In this document: piece by piece, positions 8,145 through 16,502 of the stretch
How positions within the stretch are numbered: position 1 is the first letter of the stretch
Layout of the letters: every line of letters starts with the position of its first letter
Assembly: GCF_902706285.1 (NCBI RefSeq)
Contig: NZ_CACSKD010000012.1
Span: forward strand, 120,821-184,820
Length of the DNA: 64,000 bases
From: Rhizobium sp. 18055
GTDB lineage: Bacteria > Pseudomonadota > Alphaproteobacteria > Rhizobiales > Rhizobiaceae
Direction: 5' to 3'
Translations under genes and position numbers: made by a program
The notes under the pieces: model-generated
Told to the model about the DNA's origin: nothing
Seen by the model: only the letters and a program-made list of their open reading frames with translations
The model's database searches: none

Positions 8145-9440
8145 ATGACGAACGTAGTCGTAGTCGGTTCGCAATGGGGTGACGAAGGCAAGGGCAAGAT
8201 TGTCGACTGGCTTTCGGAACGCGCTGACGTAATCGTACGCTATCAGGGCGGACACAATGCGGGCCATACACTGGTTATCGATGGTGTCAGCTACAAGCTC
8301 GCACTGCTGCCGTCCGGCCTCGTGCGCGGCAAGCTGAGCGTGATTGGCAACGGCGTCGTCGTCGATCCGCATCACTTCGTTGCCGAAGTCGAGAAGCTGC
8401 GCGCCCAGGGCGTCGCCGTCACGCCCGAGATCCTGCGCATTGCCGAGAACGCACCTCTGATCCTGTCGCTGCACCGCGACCTCGACGCGCTGCGCGAAGA
8501 CGCTGCATCAAATAGCGGCACCAAGATCGGCACCACCCGCCGTGGCATCGGCCCTGCTTACGAAGACAAGGTCGGTCGCCGCGCCATCCGCCTGATCGAT
8601 CTGGCTGAGCCCGATACGCTGCGCTCGAAGATCGAACGCCTGCTGACGCACCACAATGCGCTGCGCCGCGGCATGAACCTCGAAGAAATTTCCGGCGATG
8701 CGCTGGAAGCCGAACTGATGGAAGTGGCAGCCCAGATCCTGCCTTACAGCGATCAGGTCTGGCGCCTGCTCGACGAGCAGCGCAAGGCCGGCGCCCGTAT
8801 CCTGTTCGAAGGTGCGCAGGGCGCGCTTCTCGACAACGACCACGGCACCTATCCGTTCGTGACGTCGTCGAACACCGTTGCCGGCCAGGCAGCGGCGGGC
8901 TCGGGCCTCGGCCCGACGGCGATCGGTTATGTGCTCGGCATCACCAAGGCCTATACGACCCGCGTCGGCGAGGGTCCGTTCCCTTGCGAGTTGAACGACG
9001 AGGTGGGCAAGCATCTTTCGACCGTTGGCCGCGAAGTCGGCGTCAACACCGGTCGTCCGCGCCGCTGTGGCTGGTTCGATGCTGTGCTGGTTCGCCAGAC
9101 GGTTCGCACCTCCGGCATCACAGGTATCGCGCTGACCAAGCTCGATGTTCTCGATGGCCTGGAAGAGCTGAAGATCTGCGTCGGCTACCGTCTCGACGGC
9201 AAGGAAATCGACTATCTGCCGGCAAGCCAGGGCGCGCAGGCGCGTGTGGAGCCGATCTACATCACGCTCGAAGGCTGGAAGGAATCGACCGTCGGCGCGC
9301 GTAGCTGGGCCGATCTGCCGGCACAGGCGATCAAGTATGTCCGCCAGGTCGAAGAACTGATCGGAGCGCCTGTCGCTCTCCTGTCCACAAGTCCCGAGCG
9401 CGATGACACCATACTTGTGACCGATCCTTTTGAGGACTAA
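8145..9440 (+). CDS. purA: Adenylosuccinate synthetase
   Basis: At 431 residues this is the standard length for PurA, which joins IMP and aspartate using GTP to give adenylosuccinate, the first committed step to AMP, in the cytoplasm. The N-terminus has GSQWGDEGKGKIVDWLSERADVIVRYQGGHNAGHTL, containing the GDEGKGK P-loop, the catalytic Asp and the His of GGHNAGHT. The middle has TTRRGIGPAYEDK and LFEGAQGALLDNDHGTYPFVTSSN, and the end has TRVGEGPFPCEL, GRPRRCGWFD and TKLDVLDGL. An ACAGGAAGAC site precedes the ATG. A strong hairpin terminator begins 19 bp after the stop, so it is probably monocistronic. Confidence 0.97.
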   Translation: MTNVVVVGSQWGDEGKGKIVDWLSERADVIVRYQGGHNAGHTLVIDGVSYKLALLPSGLVRGKLSVIGNGVVVDPHHFVAEVEKLRAQGVAVTPEILRIAENAPLILSLHRDLDALREDAASNSGTKIGTTRRGIGPAYEDKVGRRAIRLIDLAEPDTLRSKIERLLTHHNALRRGMNLEEISGDALEAELMEVAAQILPYSDQVWRLLDEQRKAGARILFEGAQGALLDNDHGTYPFVTSSNTVAGQAAAGSGLGPTAIGYVLGITKAYTTRVGEGPFPCELNDEVGKHLSTVGREVGVNTGRPRRCGWFDAVLVRQTVRTSGITGIALTKLDVLDGLEELKICVGYRLDGKEIDYLPASQGAQARVEPIYITLEGWKESTVGARSWADLPAQAIKYVRQVEELIGAPVALLSTSPERDDTILVTDPFED

Positions 9441-9458
9441 GGTCAAAGGTCATTATCT

Positions 9459-9488
9459 GTGTGGTTCGGTTGACGAACCACACTTTTA
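9459..9488 (+). terminator. Intrinsic terminator after purA
   Basis: A perfect 10-bp stem (GTGTGGTTCG with CGAACCACAC) around a 5-nt loop, followed by TTTTA. It ends 13 bp before the next start codon, so the next gene's promoter must overlap this hairpin or the end of purA, or transcription must read through. Confidence 0.85.
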
Positions 9489-9500
9489 GAGAAAGTACGA

Positions 9501-11990
9501 ATGGCGGATTTTATCGCAGTTATCCGGCGGGCGGTTGACGGCCTGACCGACAATACTCCCGATATGCGGGTGAAGGTGTACGAGCGTGCTCGCGGTGCCG
9601 TTCAGCGGCAGCTCGAGAACATGAAGCCGCGTCCGCCCGAGGCGATGCTGCAACGGCAGCTGGAAAAGCTCGAGGCCGCCATTCGCGAAGTCGAAGCCGA
9701 GCATGCCGATGCTTTGCCGGCTGCCGATGAGGCAGCCGTTGCGGCTGCCGTGGTGACTGCACCGGCGGAGCCCATCGAGGCTGCCGAACCGGACGTTCCG
9801 GTCGCGCCTGAACCGATCGCCGAACAGGCGGAGGAGGTTGCCGAGCATGCGGCTTATCAGGAGCCCGCATACGAGGAACCTGCCGAGCCGGAGGCTCCGG
9901 TCGCAGCGACGCACGTCGAGCACCACGAACCCGCAGTTTACGAGGAACCGGCAGACGATCACGCGCCGGAGCCCGAGGTTGTTCACGAGCCCGAAGCCCG
10001 CGCTTCGGTCGTGCATGATGAGCCTGTGTTTGATGACGAGCCACAGGGCTCTTCGCTGGCTGAGCCTCAGCCGGTCGAGCCGTGGCAGATGCCGGTTCAC
10101 GACCAGCGCAGCGAGCAAATCGCTGATGCCGCGGATGGCCATGATTTCGCCGCTTCGCCTGAAGTCGAGCCCTATATGGAGCCGGCCGAGGAGGCCGACT
10201 ACGCTGCTACGCAGCCGGCTGCCCGCGATTTCGATGTGAGCCATCGCCTCGTCGAGCCGGTTGCGGCGTTCGAGGCGCCGCACGAATTTGTCGAGCAGGT
10301 CAACGACACGCCTCTTCATGCCGACACGGCCGGTCATTTCGAACCGGTGTGGAACGAGCCTGCCGCGGAAGTGCCCGAACCGACCACCAGGACGGTTGAG
10401 CCTACCGACTGGGCGCTCGAGGAACTGCGGCAGTTTTCCGAGGCTTCGCATCCGGCACCTGTCAATGACGCTGCACGCGCCTTCGACGATGTCATTTCCG
10501 GGATCGAGTACCCACCCGAACCTGCGCCTGTTGCAACGCCGGCACCGGTTGCCGTGCCTGCTGCCATGGTGGCCGAGCCGGCGAAGATGCCAGCGGCCAA
10601 CGAGGGCTTCTCCTGGGAAGCCGCAGCGTTCGACGATCTGCCGCCGATCGACAGTGACAAGAAGGCTCCGGCTGCTGCGCACTACGATGACGGCGATCTG
10701 TTCTCCGAGATTCATGGCTCTGCAGCGCCGGCCGCCGACATCGGCAGCAACGACATCGGCAGCAACGACGACTGGCAGGAAGCAACGCAACTGCGTGGCT
10801 ATGACAATCGCGGCGTCGTTGCCGAAGACGATGACGGCTTGTCGCTTGGAAATACCGACGACGATATCGCGTCGAAGTTCCAGGGCAAGAATTTCCGCAT
10901 GGAGCCGAAGCGCCGTCGTTTCGGCATCGGTTCCATCATCGCTATCCTGATTGCGCTGGGCGTTGTCGGTGGCGGCGGCTATGCGGCCTACACTCATCAG
11001 GGCGCGCTCACCGATATGGTCAAGGGCCTTGTCAGTGCCGCGCCGTCCAAGACCGCGTCGCAGGCGACACCGCCGGCGGCCGGATCGACGGCACCGGCAG
11101 CACAAGGCAGCGATGCCAAGCCGGCGGCAGCTGACGGGCAGAAGGACGTCGCTTCGCTCGACGGTTCTGCTGCCAGCAACAAGTTCACGCAGCGACTGCT
11201 TGCCGATGGCACGGAAGTCGATAGCGGCCCGGCTGCAGCGCCGACCGCTCAGGTCGCCGAAGGCAAATCGGTGGCCGAGCAGAACGTCGCTTCGTCGGAG
11301 CCTGTCGCACCGGCTGCGGCAGCAACGGCACCTGCCGCCACGACGCCGCCTGCCGATCCCGCAGCAGCCACCGCTGCGCCGGCGACCACGACCACCCCTC
11401 CTGCTGCGACGCCGACAGCAGCTGTCGGGTCGAGCGAGAAGATGTTCCTCTACGAGGAGCGCATCGGCCAGAGTTCGCCGACAGCAATCCAGGGCTCGAT
11501 CGTCTGGAGCCTGCAGCACGAGGCAGGCGCCAACGGCAAGCAGGAAGCATCCGTTCAGGGCATGCTGACGGTGCCGGAGCGCAATCTGACGGCTCAGCTG
11601 ACCTTCAAGCGCAATTCCGATCCGTCGCTGCCGGCCAGCCATATCGTCGAGATGGTGTTCTCGCTTCCTCAGAACTTCGAGGGCGGCGCGATCGATAGCG
11701 TTCAGCGGATCTCGATGAAGCGGACCGAACAGGACCGCGGCGATGCGCTGATTGCAGTGCCGGCGAAGATCACCGACGATTTCCACATGATCGCGCTCAA
11801 CGACTATCCGGATGCCCGCAAGGCCAATCTCGACCTGCTGGCAACCCGCGACTGGATCGATATCCCGATCACCTATCGCAACGGTCGTCGCGCGCTGCTG
11901 ACCATGCAGAAGGGTACGTCAGGGGCTGAAGCCTTCACGGCGGCGATCCGCGAATGGAACGCTGCGGGCGACGTCTCGACCAGCCAGTAA
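9501..11990 (+). CDS. Large acidic single-pass membrane protein, function unknown
   Basis: An 829-residue protein I cannot assign to a characterised family. Residues 1-70 (MADFIAVIRRAVDGLTDNTPDMRVKVYERARGAV, then QRQLEKLEAAIREVEAEH) form a conserved-looking helical head. Residues 75-460 are low-complexity and rich in Glu, Pro and Ala, probably disordered in the cytoplasm. One membrane helix lies at about 474-496 (IGSIIAILIALGVVGGGGYAAY). Residues 500-640 are a second Ala/Pro/Thr-rich linker. Residues 645-829 form a compact domain (MFLYEERIGQSSPTAIQGSIVWSL, ASHIVEMVFSLPQNFEGGAID) expected to be periplasmic. GAGAAAG precedes the ATG. The layout suggests an envelope-spanning scaffold; that is inference. 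Confidence 0.75.
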   Translation: MADFIAVIRRAVDGLTDNTPDMRVKVYERARGAVQRQLENMKPRPPEAMLQRQLEKLEAAIREVEAEHADALPAADEAAVAAAVVTAPAEPIEAAEPDVPVAPEPIAEQAEEVAEHAAYQEPAYEEPAEPEAPVAATHVEHHEPAVYEEPADDHAPEPEVVHEPEARASVVHDEPVFDDEPQGSSLAEPQPVEPWQMPVHDQRSEQIADAADGHDFAASPEVEPYMEPAEEADYAATQPAARDFDVSHRLVEPVAAFEAPHEFVEQVNDTPLHADTAGHFEPVWNEPAAEVPEPTTRTVEPTDWALEELRQFSEASHPAPVNDAARAFDDVISGIEYPPEPAPVATPAPVAVPAAMVAEPAKMPAANEGFSWEAAAFDDLPPIDSDKKAPAAAHYDDGDLFSEIHGSAAPAADIGSNDIGSNDDWQEATQLRGYDNRGVVAEDDDGLSLGNTDDDIASKFQGKNFRMEPKRRRFGIGSIIAILIALGVVGGGGYAAYTHQGALTDMVKGLVSAAPSKTASQATPPAAGSTAPAAQGSDAKPAAADGQKDVASLDGSAASNKFTQRLLADGTEVDSGPAAAPTAQVAEGKSVAEQNVASSEPVAPAAAATAPAATTPPADPAAATAAPATTTTPPAATPTAAVGSSEKMFLYEERIGQSSPTAIQGSIVWSLQHEAGANGKQEASVQGMLTVPERNLTAQLTFKRNSDPSLPASHIVEMVFSLPQNFEGGAIDSVQRISMKRTEQDRGDALIAVPAKITDDFHMIALNDYPDARKANLDLLATRDWIDIPITYRNGRRALLTMQKGTSGAEAFTAAIREWNAAGDVSTSQ

Positions 11991-12014
11991 GGCTGATCGA
12001 CGAACACAACAAGC

Positions 12015-12042
12015 AGGGCGGGTCGCGAGACCCGCCCTTTTT
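12015..12042 (+). terminator. Intrinsic terminator with GNRA tetraloop
   Basis: The stem GGGCGGGTC pairs with GACCCGCCC around a GCGA tetraloop, followed by five T. It closes the large membrane-protein gene. The same stem recurs at 13075-13102 with a GTGA loop. Confidence 0.88.
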
Positions 12043-12155
12043 AAATGCATGCGCGAGTTGACGGCGATGCTTCTTCTTCCGGGACCTGACGACAGTTGTG
12101 ACGGGTTGGGAGCAGCGGCGCATGCCGCGTTCATTCGAACAGGAGTTTGGAACTG

Positions 12156-13070
12156 ATGACCACGTCAACCCGCCCGGACCTCAGCGATATCCACCCGGAT
12201 GATTGGGTGGATCGATGGTTGCCCAGCGGATGGCGGCCCTATGCGCGCCTGGCACGGCTGGACCGCCCCGTCGGGACATGGCTGACGCTGTTTCCGTGCT
12301 GGGCGGCGCTGATCCAGGCGTCTCACGGTTTTCCGGAGCTGCAACGACTGGTGATATTTTCTCTCGGTGCGCTGCTGATAAGAAGTGCCGGCTCGACGAT
12401 CAACGATATTGCCGACCGGAAATTCGATGGTCACGTCGAGCGAACCCGGTTTCGGCCGCTGGCGAGCGGCCAGATCGGCGTTTTGCAAGCCCTCGTCTTT
12501 CTTGCCATCCAGCTCGCCCTGGCCGCAACGCTGCTGATCTTGATTGCGCCCTACACGCGGCTGGTGGCGGTGTGCGTTCTGCCGTTGGTGTTTCTCTACC
12601 CTTTCTGCAAGCGCTTCACCCATTGGCCGCAGGCGGTTCTGGGCGCGGCGTTCAATTGGGGCATGCTGATGGCCTGGGCCGATGTCGAGGGACATATCCC
12701 GGTTGGCGCGATCCTCATGTGGGCGGGGGCCTTGGCGTGGCAGATCGGTTACGATTCCGTCTATGCCTATGTCGATGTGAAGGACGACACGAAGCTCGGC
12801 CTGAAATCGACCGCGATCCTGTTCGGCCGGCACGGCAGGATCTGCATTGGTGTGTTCTACGGCCTTGCTGTCGGCGCATGGGCGCTGGGAGGCTGGTTGT
12901 TGGGCATGTCGTGGCCCTACGCAATCGGAATGCTGTTGATTGCCGCGCATCTCGCATGGCAGACGCGCCGGCTCGACCTTGCCCGGCCGGACTTGAACTA
13001 TCGCCTCTTCCTGGCGAATATCCTGACCGGCGGGCTACTGGCCTGTGCGGCACTGGCCGGCACGCTGTAA
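12156..13070 (+). CDS. ubiA: 4-hydroxybenzoate polyprenyltransferase
   Basis: A 304-residue UbiA-family integral membrane prenyltransferase that attaches the polyprenyl tail to 4-hydroxybenzoate in ubiquinone synthesis. The two Mg-diphosphate motifs are visible: NDIADRKFDGHVERTRFRPLASG (NDxxDxxxD) and YDSVYAYVDVKDDTKLGLKS (the second Asp-rich motif). About eight membrane helices surround them, and PVGTWLTLFPCWAAL near the N-terminus is typical of the family. The ATG at 12156 lies 10 nt after AGGAG; an upstream in-frame TTG sits too close to that site. The gene lies between two near-identical hairpin terminators and so is probably a single transcription unit. Confidence 0.93.
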   Translation: MTTSTRPDLSDIHPDDWVDRWLPSGWRPYARLARLDRPVGTWLTLFPCWAALIQASHGFPELQRLVIFSLGALLIRSAGSTINDIADRKFDGHVERTRFRPLASGQIGVLQALVFLAIQLALAATLLILIAPYTRLVAVCVLPLVFLYPFCKRFTHWPQAVLGAAFNWGMLMAWADVEGHIPVGAILMWAGALAWQIGYDSVYAYVDVKDDTKLGLKSTAILFGRHGRICIGVFYGLAVGAWALGGWLLGMSWPYAIGMLLIAAHLAWQTRRLDLARPDLNYRLFLANILTGGLLACAALAGTL

Positions 13071-13074
13071 GCAA

Positions 13075-13102
13075 AAAGGGCGGGTCGTGAGACCCGCCCT
13101 TT
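13075..13102. terminator. Bidirectional terminator between ubiA and rpoH
   Basis: A 12-bp stem (AAAGGGCGGGTC with GACCCGCCCTTT) with a GTGA tetraloop. It sits between convergent ubiA and rpoH and carries A and T tracts on both sides, so it can serve both genes. Confidence 0.85.
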
Positions 13103-13122
13103 GCTGTTGAGCAATGCTTCGA

Positions 13123-14031
13123 TTATGCCGTGGCTTCGACGACGCGAACGGCCTTGGCGCGCTCGAGTGCATCCTTGCGCACGGCGTCCTGGACCTTTTC
13201 GAAGGCGCGAACCTCGATCTGGCGGACGCGCTCGCGGCTGATGTCGAACTCGGTCGACAGGTCCTCGAGCGTGACTGCATCTTCCGACAGGCGGCGTGCC
13301 TCGAAGATACGGCGTTCGCGTTCGTTGAGAACGCTCATCGCCTTGGCCAGCATGCGGCGACGGGTGTCGAGCTCATCCTGCTCGATCAGCACGGCTTCCT
13401 GGCTTTCGTGATCATCGACCAACCAATCCTGCCACTGGCCGGAATCGCCTTCGGCTGCCTTGATCGGCGCATTCAGCGATGCGTCGCCGGACAGGCGACG
13501 GTTCATCGAGATCACTTCTTCCTCGGAGACGCGCAGCTTGGTGGCGATCTCGGTGACGTGTTCCGGCTTCAAATCGCCTTCGTCGATGGCCTGAATCTTG
13601 CCCTTCAGACGGCGCAGGTTGAAGAACAGGCGCTTCTGGTTGGCGGTCGTACCCATCTTGACGAGCGACCACGAGCGCAGGATGTATTCCTGGATCGAGG
13701 CCTTGATCCACCACATGGCATAGGTTGCCAGGCGGAAACCACGTTCCGGGTCGAACTTCTTGACGGCCTGCATCAGGCCGACATTGCCTTCGGACACGAC
13801 TTCGCCGATCGGCAAGCCGTAGCCGCGATAGCCCATGGCGATCTTGGCGACGAGACGCAGATGGCTTGTGACGAGACGATGCGCAGCCTCGCGGTCGCCG
13901 TGTTCGGAATACCGCTTTGCCAGCATGTATTCTTCCTGCGGCTCCAACATCGGGAACTTGCGGATTTCGTCGAGATAACGGCTGAGGCCGGCTTCACCGG
14001 CGGTAATGGACGGTAAACTGCTTCGGGCCAT
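13123..14031 (-). CDS. rpoH: RNA polymerase heat-shock sigma factor (sigma-32)
   Basis: A 302-residue sigma-70-family factor. Region 2 holds HRLVTSHLRLVAKIAMGYRGYGLPIGEVVSEGNVGLMQAVKKFDPERGFRLATYAMWWIKASIQEYILRSWSLVK. Directly after it comes NQKRLFFNLRRLK, the RpoH box that marks heat-shock sigma factors. Region 4 has a helix-turn-helix (TLEDLSTEFDISRERVRQIEVRAFEKVQ). It directs core polymerase to chaperone and protease promoters. A strong ribosome-binding site (AGGAGGGTG) precedes the ATG. Rhizobia often carry two or three rpoH copies; which paralogue this is cannot be told here. Confidence 0.95.
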   Translation of the reverse strand: MARSSLPSITAGEAGLSRYLDEIRKFPMLEPQEEYMLAKRYSEHGDREAAHRLVTSHLRLVAKIAMGYRGYGLPIGEVVSEGNVGLMQAVKKFDPERGFRLATYAMWWIKASIQEYILRSWSLVKMGTTANQKRLFFNLRRLKGKIQAIDEGDLKPEHVTEIATKLRVSEEEVISMNRRLSGDASLNAPIKAAEGDSGQWQDWLVDDHESQEAVLIEQDELDTRRRMLAKAMSVLNERERRIFEARRLSEDAVTLEDLSTEFDISRERVRQIEVRAFEKVQDAVRKDALERAKAVRVVEATA

Positions 14032-14194
14032 GATTGCACCCTCCTATCTGAATTCCGATCCCCGTTTGAACGCGTCCCTGCGTTTTGAAAGGCGGACCGG
14101 GAACGTGCGGCTTTTCTCAAGCCCGCACGAAGTCAGTGTAAAGATAAGTGTGGCAGAACCGTAGTTCAAGACTGCGGCCGGGTTCACGATGCTG

Positions 14195-15229
14195 TTACAA
14201 TTTGACGTCGCGCAGTGCCTCGATCAGCTTGATCATGTCGTCTGGAAGCGGGGTCTCGAAACGCATGACTTCGCCGGTCCGCGGATGCTCGATCTGCAGC
14301 ATGTAGGCATGCAGCGCCTGACGGCCGAAGTTGTTGACGGCGTTCTTGGCATCTTCGGGGAGCAGGTTGGCCTTGGTCTTGAAGCCTGCGCCATAGACCA
14401 TGTCGCCAAGCAGCGGATGGCCGATATGGGCCATGTGGACGCGGATCTGGTGTGTGCGGCCGGTTTCAAGGTGGCACTCGACCAGCGAGGCGAGCGACAG
14501 CGCGTTCGGCGTCTCGTGGAAGCGTTCGATGACTTCGTAGTGGGTGATTGCCTCGTCGGCATCAGCCGTGCCCGGGCGCTTGACGGCGCGGCGGGTGCGG
14601 TCGCTGTTGTCGCGGCCGAGTGGCGCATCGACGCTGCCGGTCAGCGTGCGCGGGCGGCCCCAGACGATCGCCTGGTAGGCGCGTTCCAGCGGCATGGTGC
14701 GGCCGTGGTCGGCAAACTGCAGGGAGAGGTGGCGGTGGGCGATATCGTTCTTGGCGACGACCATGACGCCTGTGGTGTCCTTGTCGAGGCGATGGACGAT
14801 ACCCGGGCGGCGAACGCCGCCGATGCCCGAAAGCGTATCGCCGCAATGATGGATCAGCGCGTTGACCAGCGTCCCGGTCCAGTTGCCGGCGCCGGGATGC
14901 ACGACCAGGCCGGACGGCTTGGAGATGACGATCAGGTCGTCGTCCTCATAGAGAATGTCGAGCGGGATGTTCTCGCCCTGCGGCGTCGGATCTTCCGGTT
15001 CCGGCAAGGTGATCTCGAAGACGTCGCCGGGGCGCACCTTCTTCTTCGGATCGGCGACGACGGCGCCCTTGGAGGTGACCTGACCGGTCTTGATCAGCAC
15101 CTGGATGCGGCTGCGGGAGAATTCCTCGCCAAGCTGGGCCGTCATCCAAGAATCAAGCCGACCTTCGGCGTCTTCATCCGCCGTCAGGACTTTCATATTG
15201 TCGGCTGCTTGTTTAAAGGGGTCGCTCAA
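14195..15229 (-). CDS. rluD: 23S rRNA pseudouridine synthase, RluD/RluA family
   Basis: A 344-residue protein with an N-terminal S4 RNA-binding domain (RLDSWMTAQLGEEFSRSRIQVLIKTGQVTSKGAVV, about residues 22-60). This is followed by the RluA-type catalytic core with the signature HRLDKDTTGVMVVAK, whose Asp is the nucleophile. Later blocks include CHLETGRTHQIRVHMAHIGHPLLGD and FGRQALHAYMLQIEHPRTGE. It isomerises uridines of helix 69 or related sites in 23S rRNA during large-subunit maturation. It is upstream of rpoH on the same strand with a 163-bp gap, and divergent from the 128-aa membrane protein with only 43 bp between starts. The exact target uridines are inferred from family. Confidence 0.9.
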   Translation of the reverse strand: MSDPFKQAADNMKVLTADEDAEGRLDSWMTAQLGEEFSRSRIQVLIKTGQVTSKGAVVADPKKKVRPGDVFEITLPEPEDPTPQGENIPLDILYEDDDLIVISKPSGLVVHPGAGNWTGTLVNALIHHCGDTLSGIGGVRRPGIVHRLDKDTTGVMVVAKNDIAHRHLSLQFADHGRTMPLERAYQAIVWGRPRTLTGSVDAPLGRDNSDRTRRAVKRPGTADADEAITHYEVIERFHETPNALSLASLVECHLETGRTHQIRVHMAHIGHPLLGDMVYGAGFKTKANLLPEDAKNAVNNFGRQALHAYMLQIEHPRTGEVMRFETPLPDDMIKLIEALRDVKL

Positions 15230-15272
15230 GACGCTTCTTCTCCGAAGTATTTTATAGAATGGAAAGCCACAT

Positions 15273-15659
15273 ATGACGAACGTCCAGTCAGAAGACGATC
15301 AGGAAGAAAAGCCCCTCGATCCGGCAATGGAAAGTGTCCGGCGCAAGATGATCCGCCTGCAGATCGTCTCGGGCTTTATCATGTTCGTGAGCCTTATGGC
15401 TGTCTTCGGCGCTGTTGTCTACAAAACGATGCGCGCGCCGGCCAAGGAGCCGGCAGCCATCACATCGGCCGGAATTCCGTCCGATGCGCCTGTTTCGGCG
15501 ACAGCAAACCTGCCCGCCGGCTTCGTCGTCCAGTCCACATCCCTGTCCGGTGGCCAGATCATGTTCTTCGGCGCGACCGCCGATGGCGTGCTGAAATCAC
15601 TGGTGTTCGATATCAAGGCCGGGCGTATCGTTGCCGATGTGACCGTCAACGGCGGCTGA
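15273..15659 (+). CDS. Small single-pass membrane protein, conserved hypothetical
   Basis: A 128-residue protein with an acidic cytoplasmic head (residues 1-28), one membrane helix at about 33-52 (VSGFIMFVSLMAVFGAVVYK) and a small periplasmic domain of about 65 residues (GFVVQSTSLSGGQIMFFGATADGVLKSLVFDIKAGRIVADVTVN). I do not recognise a characterised family. Its stop is 5 bp upstream of the RNA methyltransferase start, so the two are almost certainly co-transcribed. The divergent neighbour is rluD, so the pair forms a small RNA-modification locus, but no function for this protein follows from that. Confidence 0.75.
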   Translation: MTNVQSEDDQEEKPLDPAMESVRRKMIRLQIVSGFIMFVSLMAVFGAVVYKTMRAPAKEPAAITSAGIPSDAPVSATANLPAGFVVQSTSLSGGQIMFFGATADGVLKSLVFDIKAGRIVADVTVNGG

Positions 15660-15664
15660 CCGCC

Positions 15665-16486
15665 ATGGCGCCCCTGACGATTGCGATCGACAGTGCCGAC
15701 GATCCTCGTATCGCCGAGTTTCGCGACATCCGCGAACGCGATCTGACCGGCCGGCATAGCCGCTTCATTGCCGAGGGTACCGTCGTCTTGCGCATGTTGG
15801 CCGAAGCCCATTTGGGCAACGGCGATTTTGCCGCCGAGAAGGTGCTGCTGCTTCGCAACCGCGTCGAGGGCGTTGCCGACATTCTGGCGCGGTTGCCGGC
15901 GGATGTTCCGGTTTACATCGCGGAAGCCGAGGTGCTCGACCGTATCGTCGGGTTCCATCTGCATCGTGGCGTGCTGGCGCTGGGGCGGCGGGAGCCGAAG
16001 GGGGGCGAACTGATCGATCGCCTGCCGGCGCGTTCGCTGGTTCTGGTCGGTTGCGGCATTTCCAACCATGACAATGCCGGCTCGATGTTTCGCAATGCGG
16101 CCGCCTTCAATGCCGATGCGATCTTTCTCGACGAGACCTCGTGCGACCCGCTCTATCGCAAGGCGATGCGCGTTTCGGTCGGTTCTGTGCTGAGCGTGCC
16201 TTACCAACGTGGCGGCGATGCGCTTGGTTTGCTGACAAAACTGGCAGAGCGCGATTTTGCGATCTGGTCGCTATCGCCACGCGGCGAGACCGACATTCGA
16301 TCTATACCGCCATCCGATCGTATGGCGCTGGTCGTCGGCACGGAAGGCGAGGGGTTGCCGCAGGCGGTGCTCTCGCGGTTCGGCAGCGCGCGCATTCCGC
16401 AATCTGCGGGGCTGGATAGCCTTAACGTCGCGACGGCGGCGGGCATCGCGCTGTTTGCCATGTCCGCTGCAGCCCAACGCATCTGA
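15665..16486 (+). CDS. SpoU/TrmH-family RNA 2'-O-methyltransferase
   Basis: A 273-residue SPOUT-class methyltransferase. An N-terminal substrate-binding region (about 1-105) leads to the catalytic core with all three SpoU motifs. Motif 1 is GISNHDNAGSMFRNAAAF, with the conserved Asn and Arg. Motif 2 is ALVVGTEGEGLPQ. Motif 3 is SLNVATAAGIALF. It uses S-adenosylmethionine bound in the trefoil knot to methylate a ribose 2'-OH in rRNA or tRNA. The ATG at 15665 lies 5 bp after the previous stop. The RNA target cannot be read from the sequence. Confidence 0.88.
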   Translation: MAPLTIAIDSADDPRIAEFRDIRERDLTGRHSRFIAEGTVVLRMLAEAHLGNGDFAAEKVLLLRNRVEGVADILARLPADVPVYIAEAEVLDRIVGFHLHRGVLALGRREPKGGELIDRLPARSLVLVGCGISNHDNAGSMFRNAAAFNADAIFLDETSCDPLYRKAMRVSVGSVLSVPYQRGGDALGLLTKLAERDFAIWSLSPRGETDIRSIPPSDRMALVVGTEGEGLPQAVLSRFGSARIPQSAGLDSLNVATAAGIALFAMSAAAQRI

Positions 16487-16502
16487 GAGCTTACAACTGC
16501 AC

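Noticed and set aside
9486..11786. 766-codon open frame antisense to the large membrane protein
   Set aside because: Arg- and Cys-rich composition is the shadow of a GC-rich gene; the plus-strand frame has the domain structure and ribosome-binding site.
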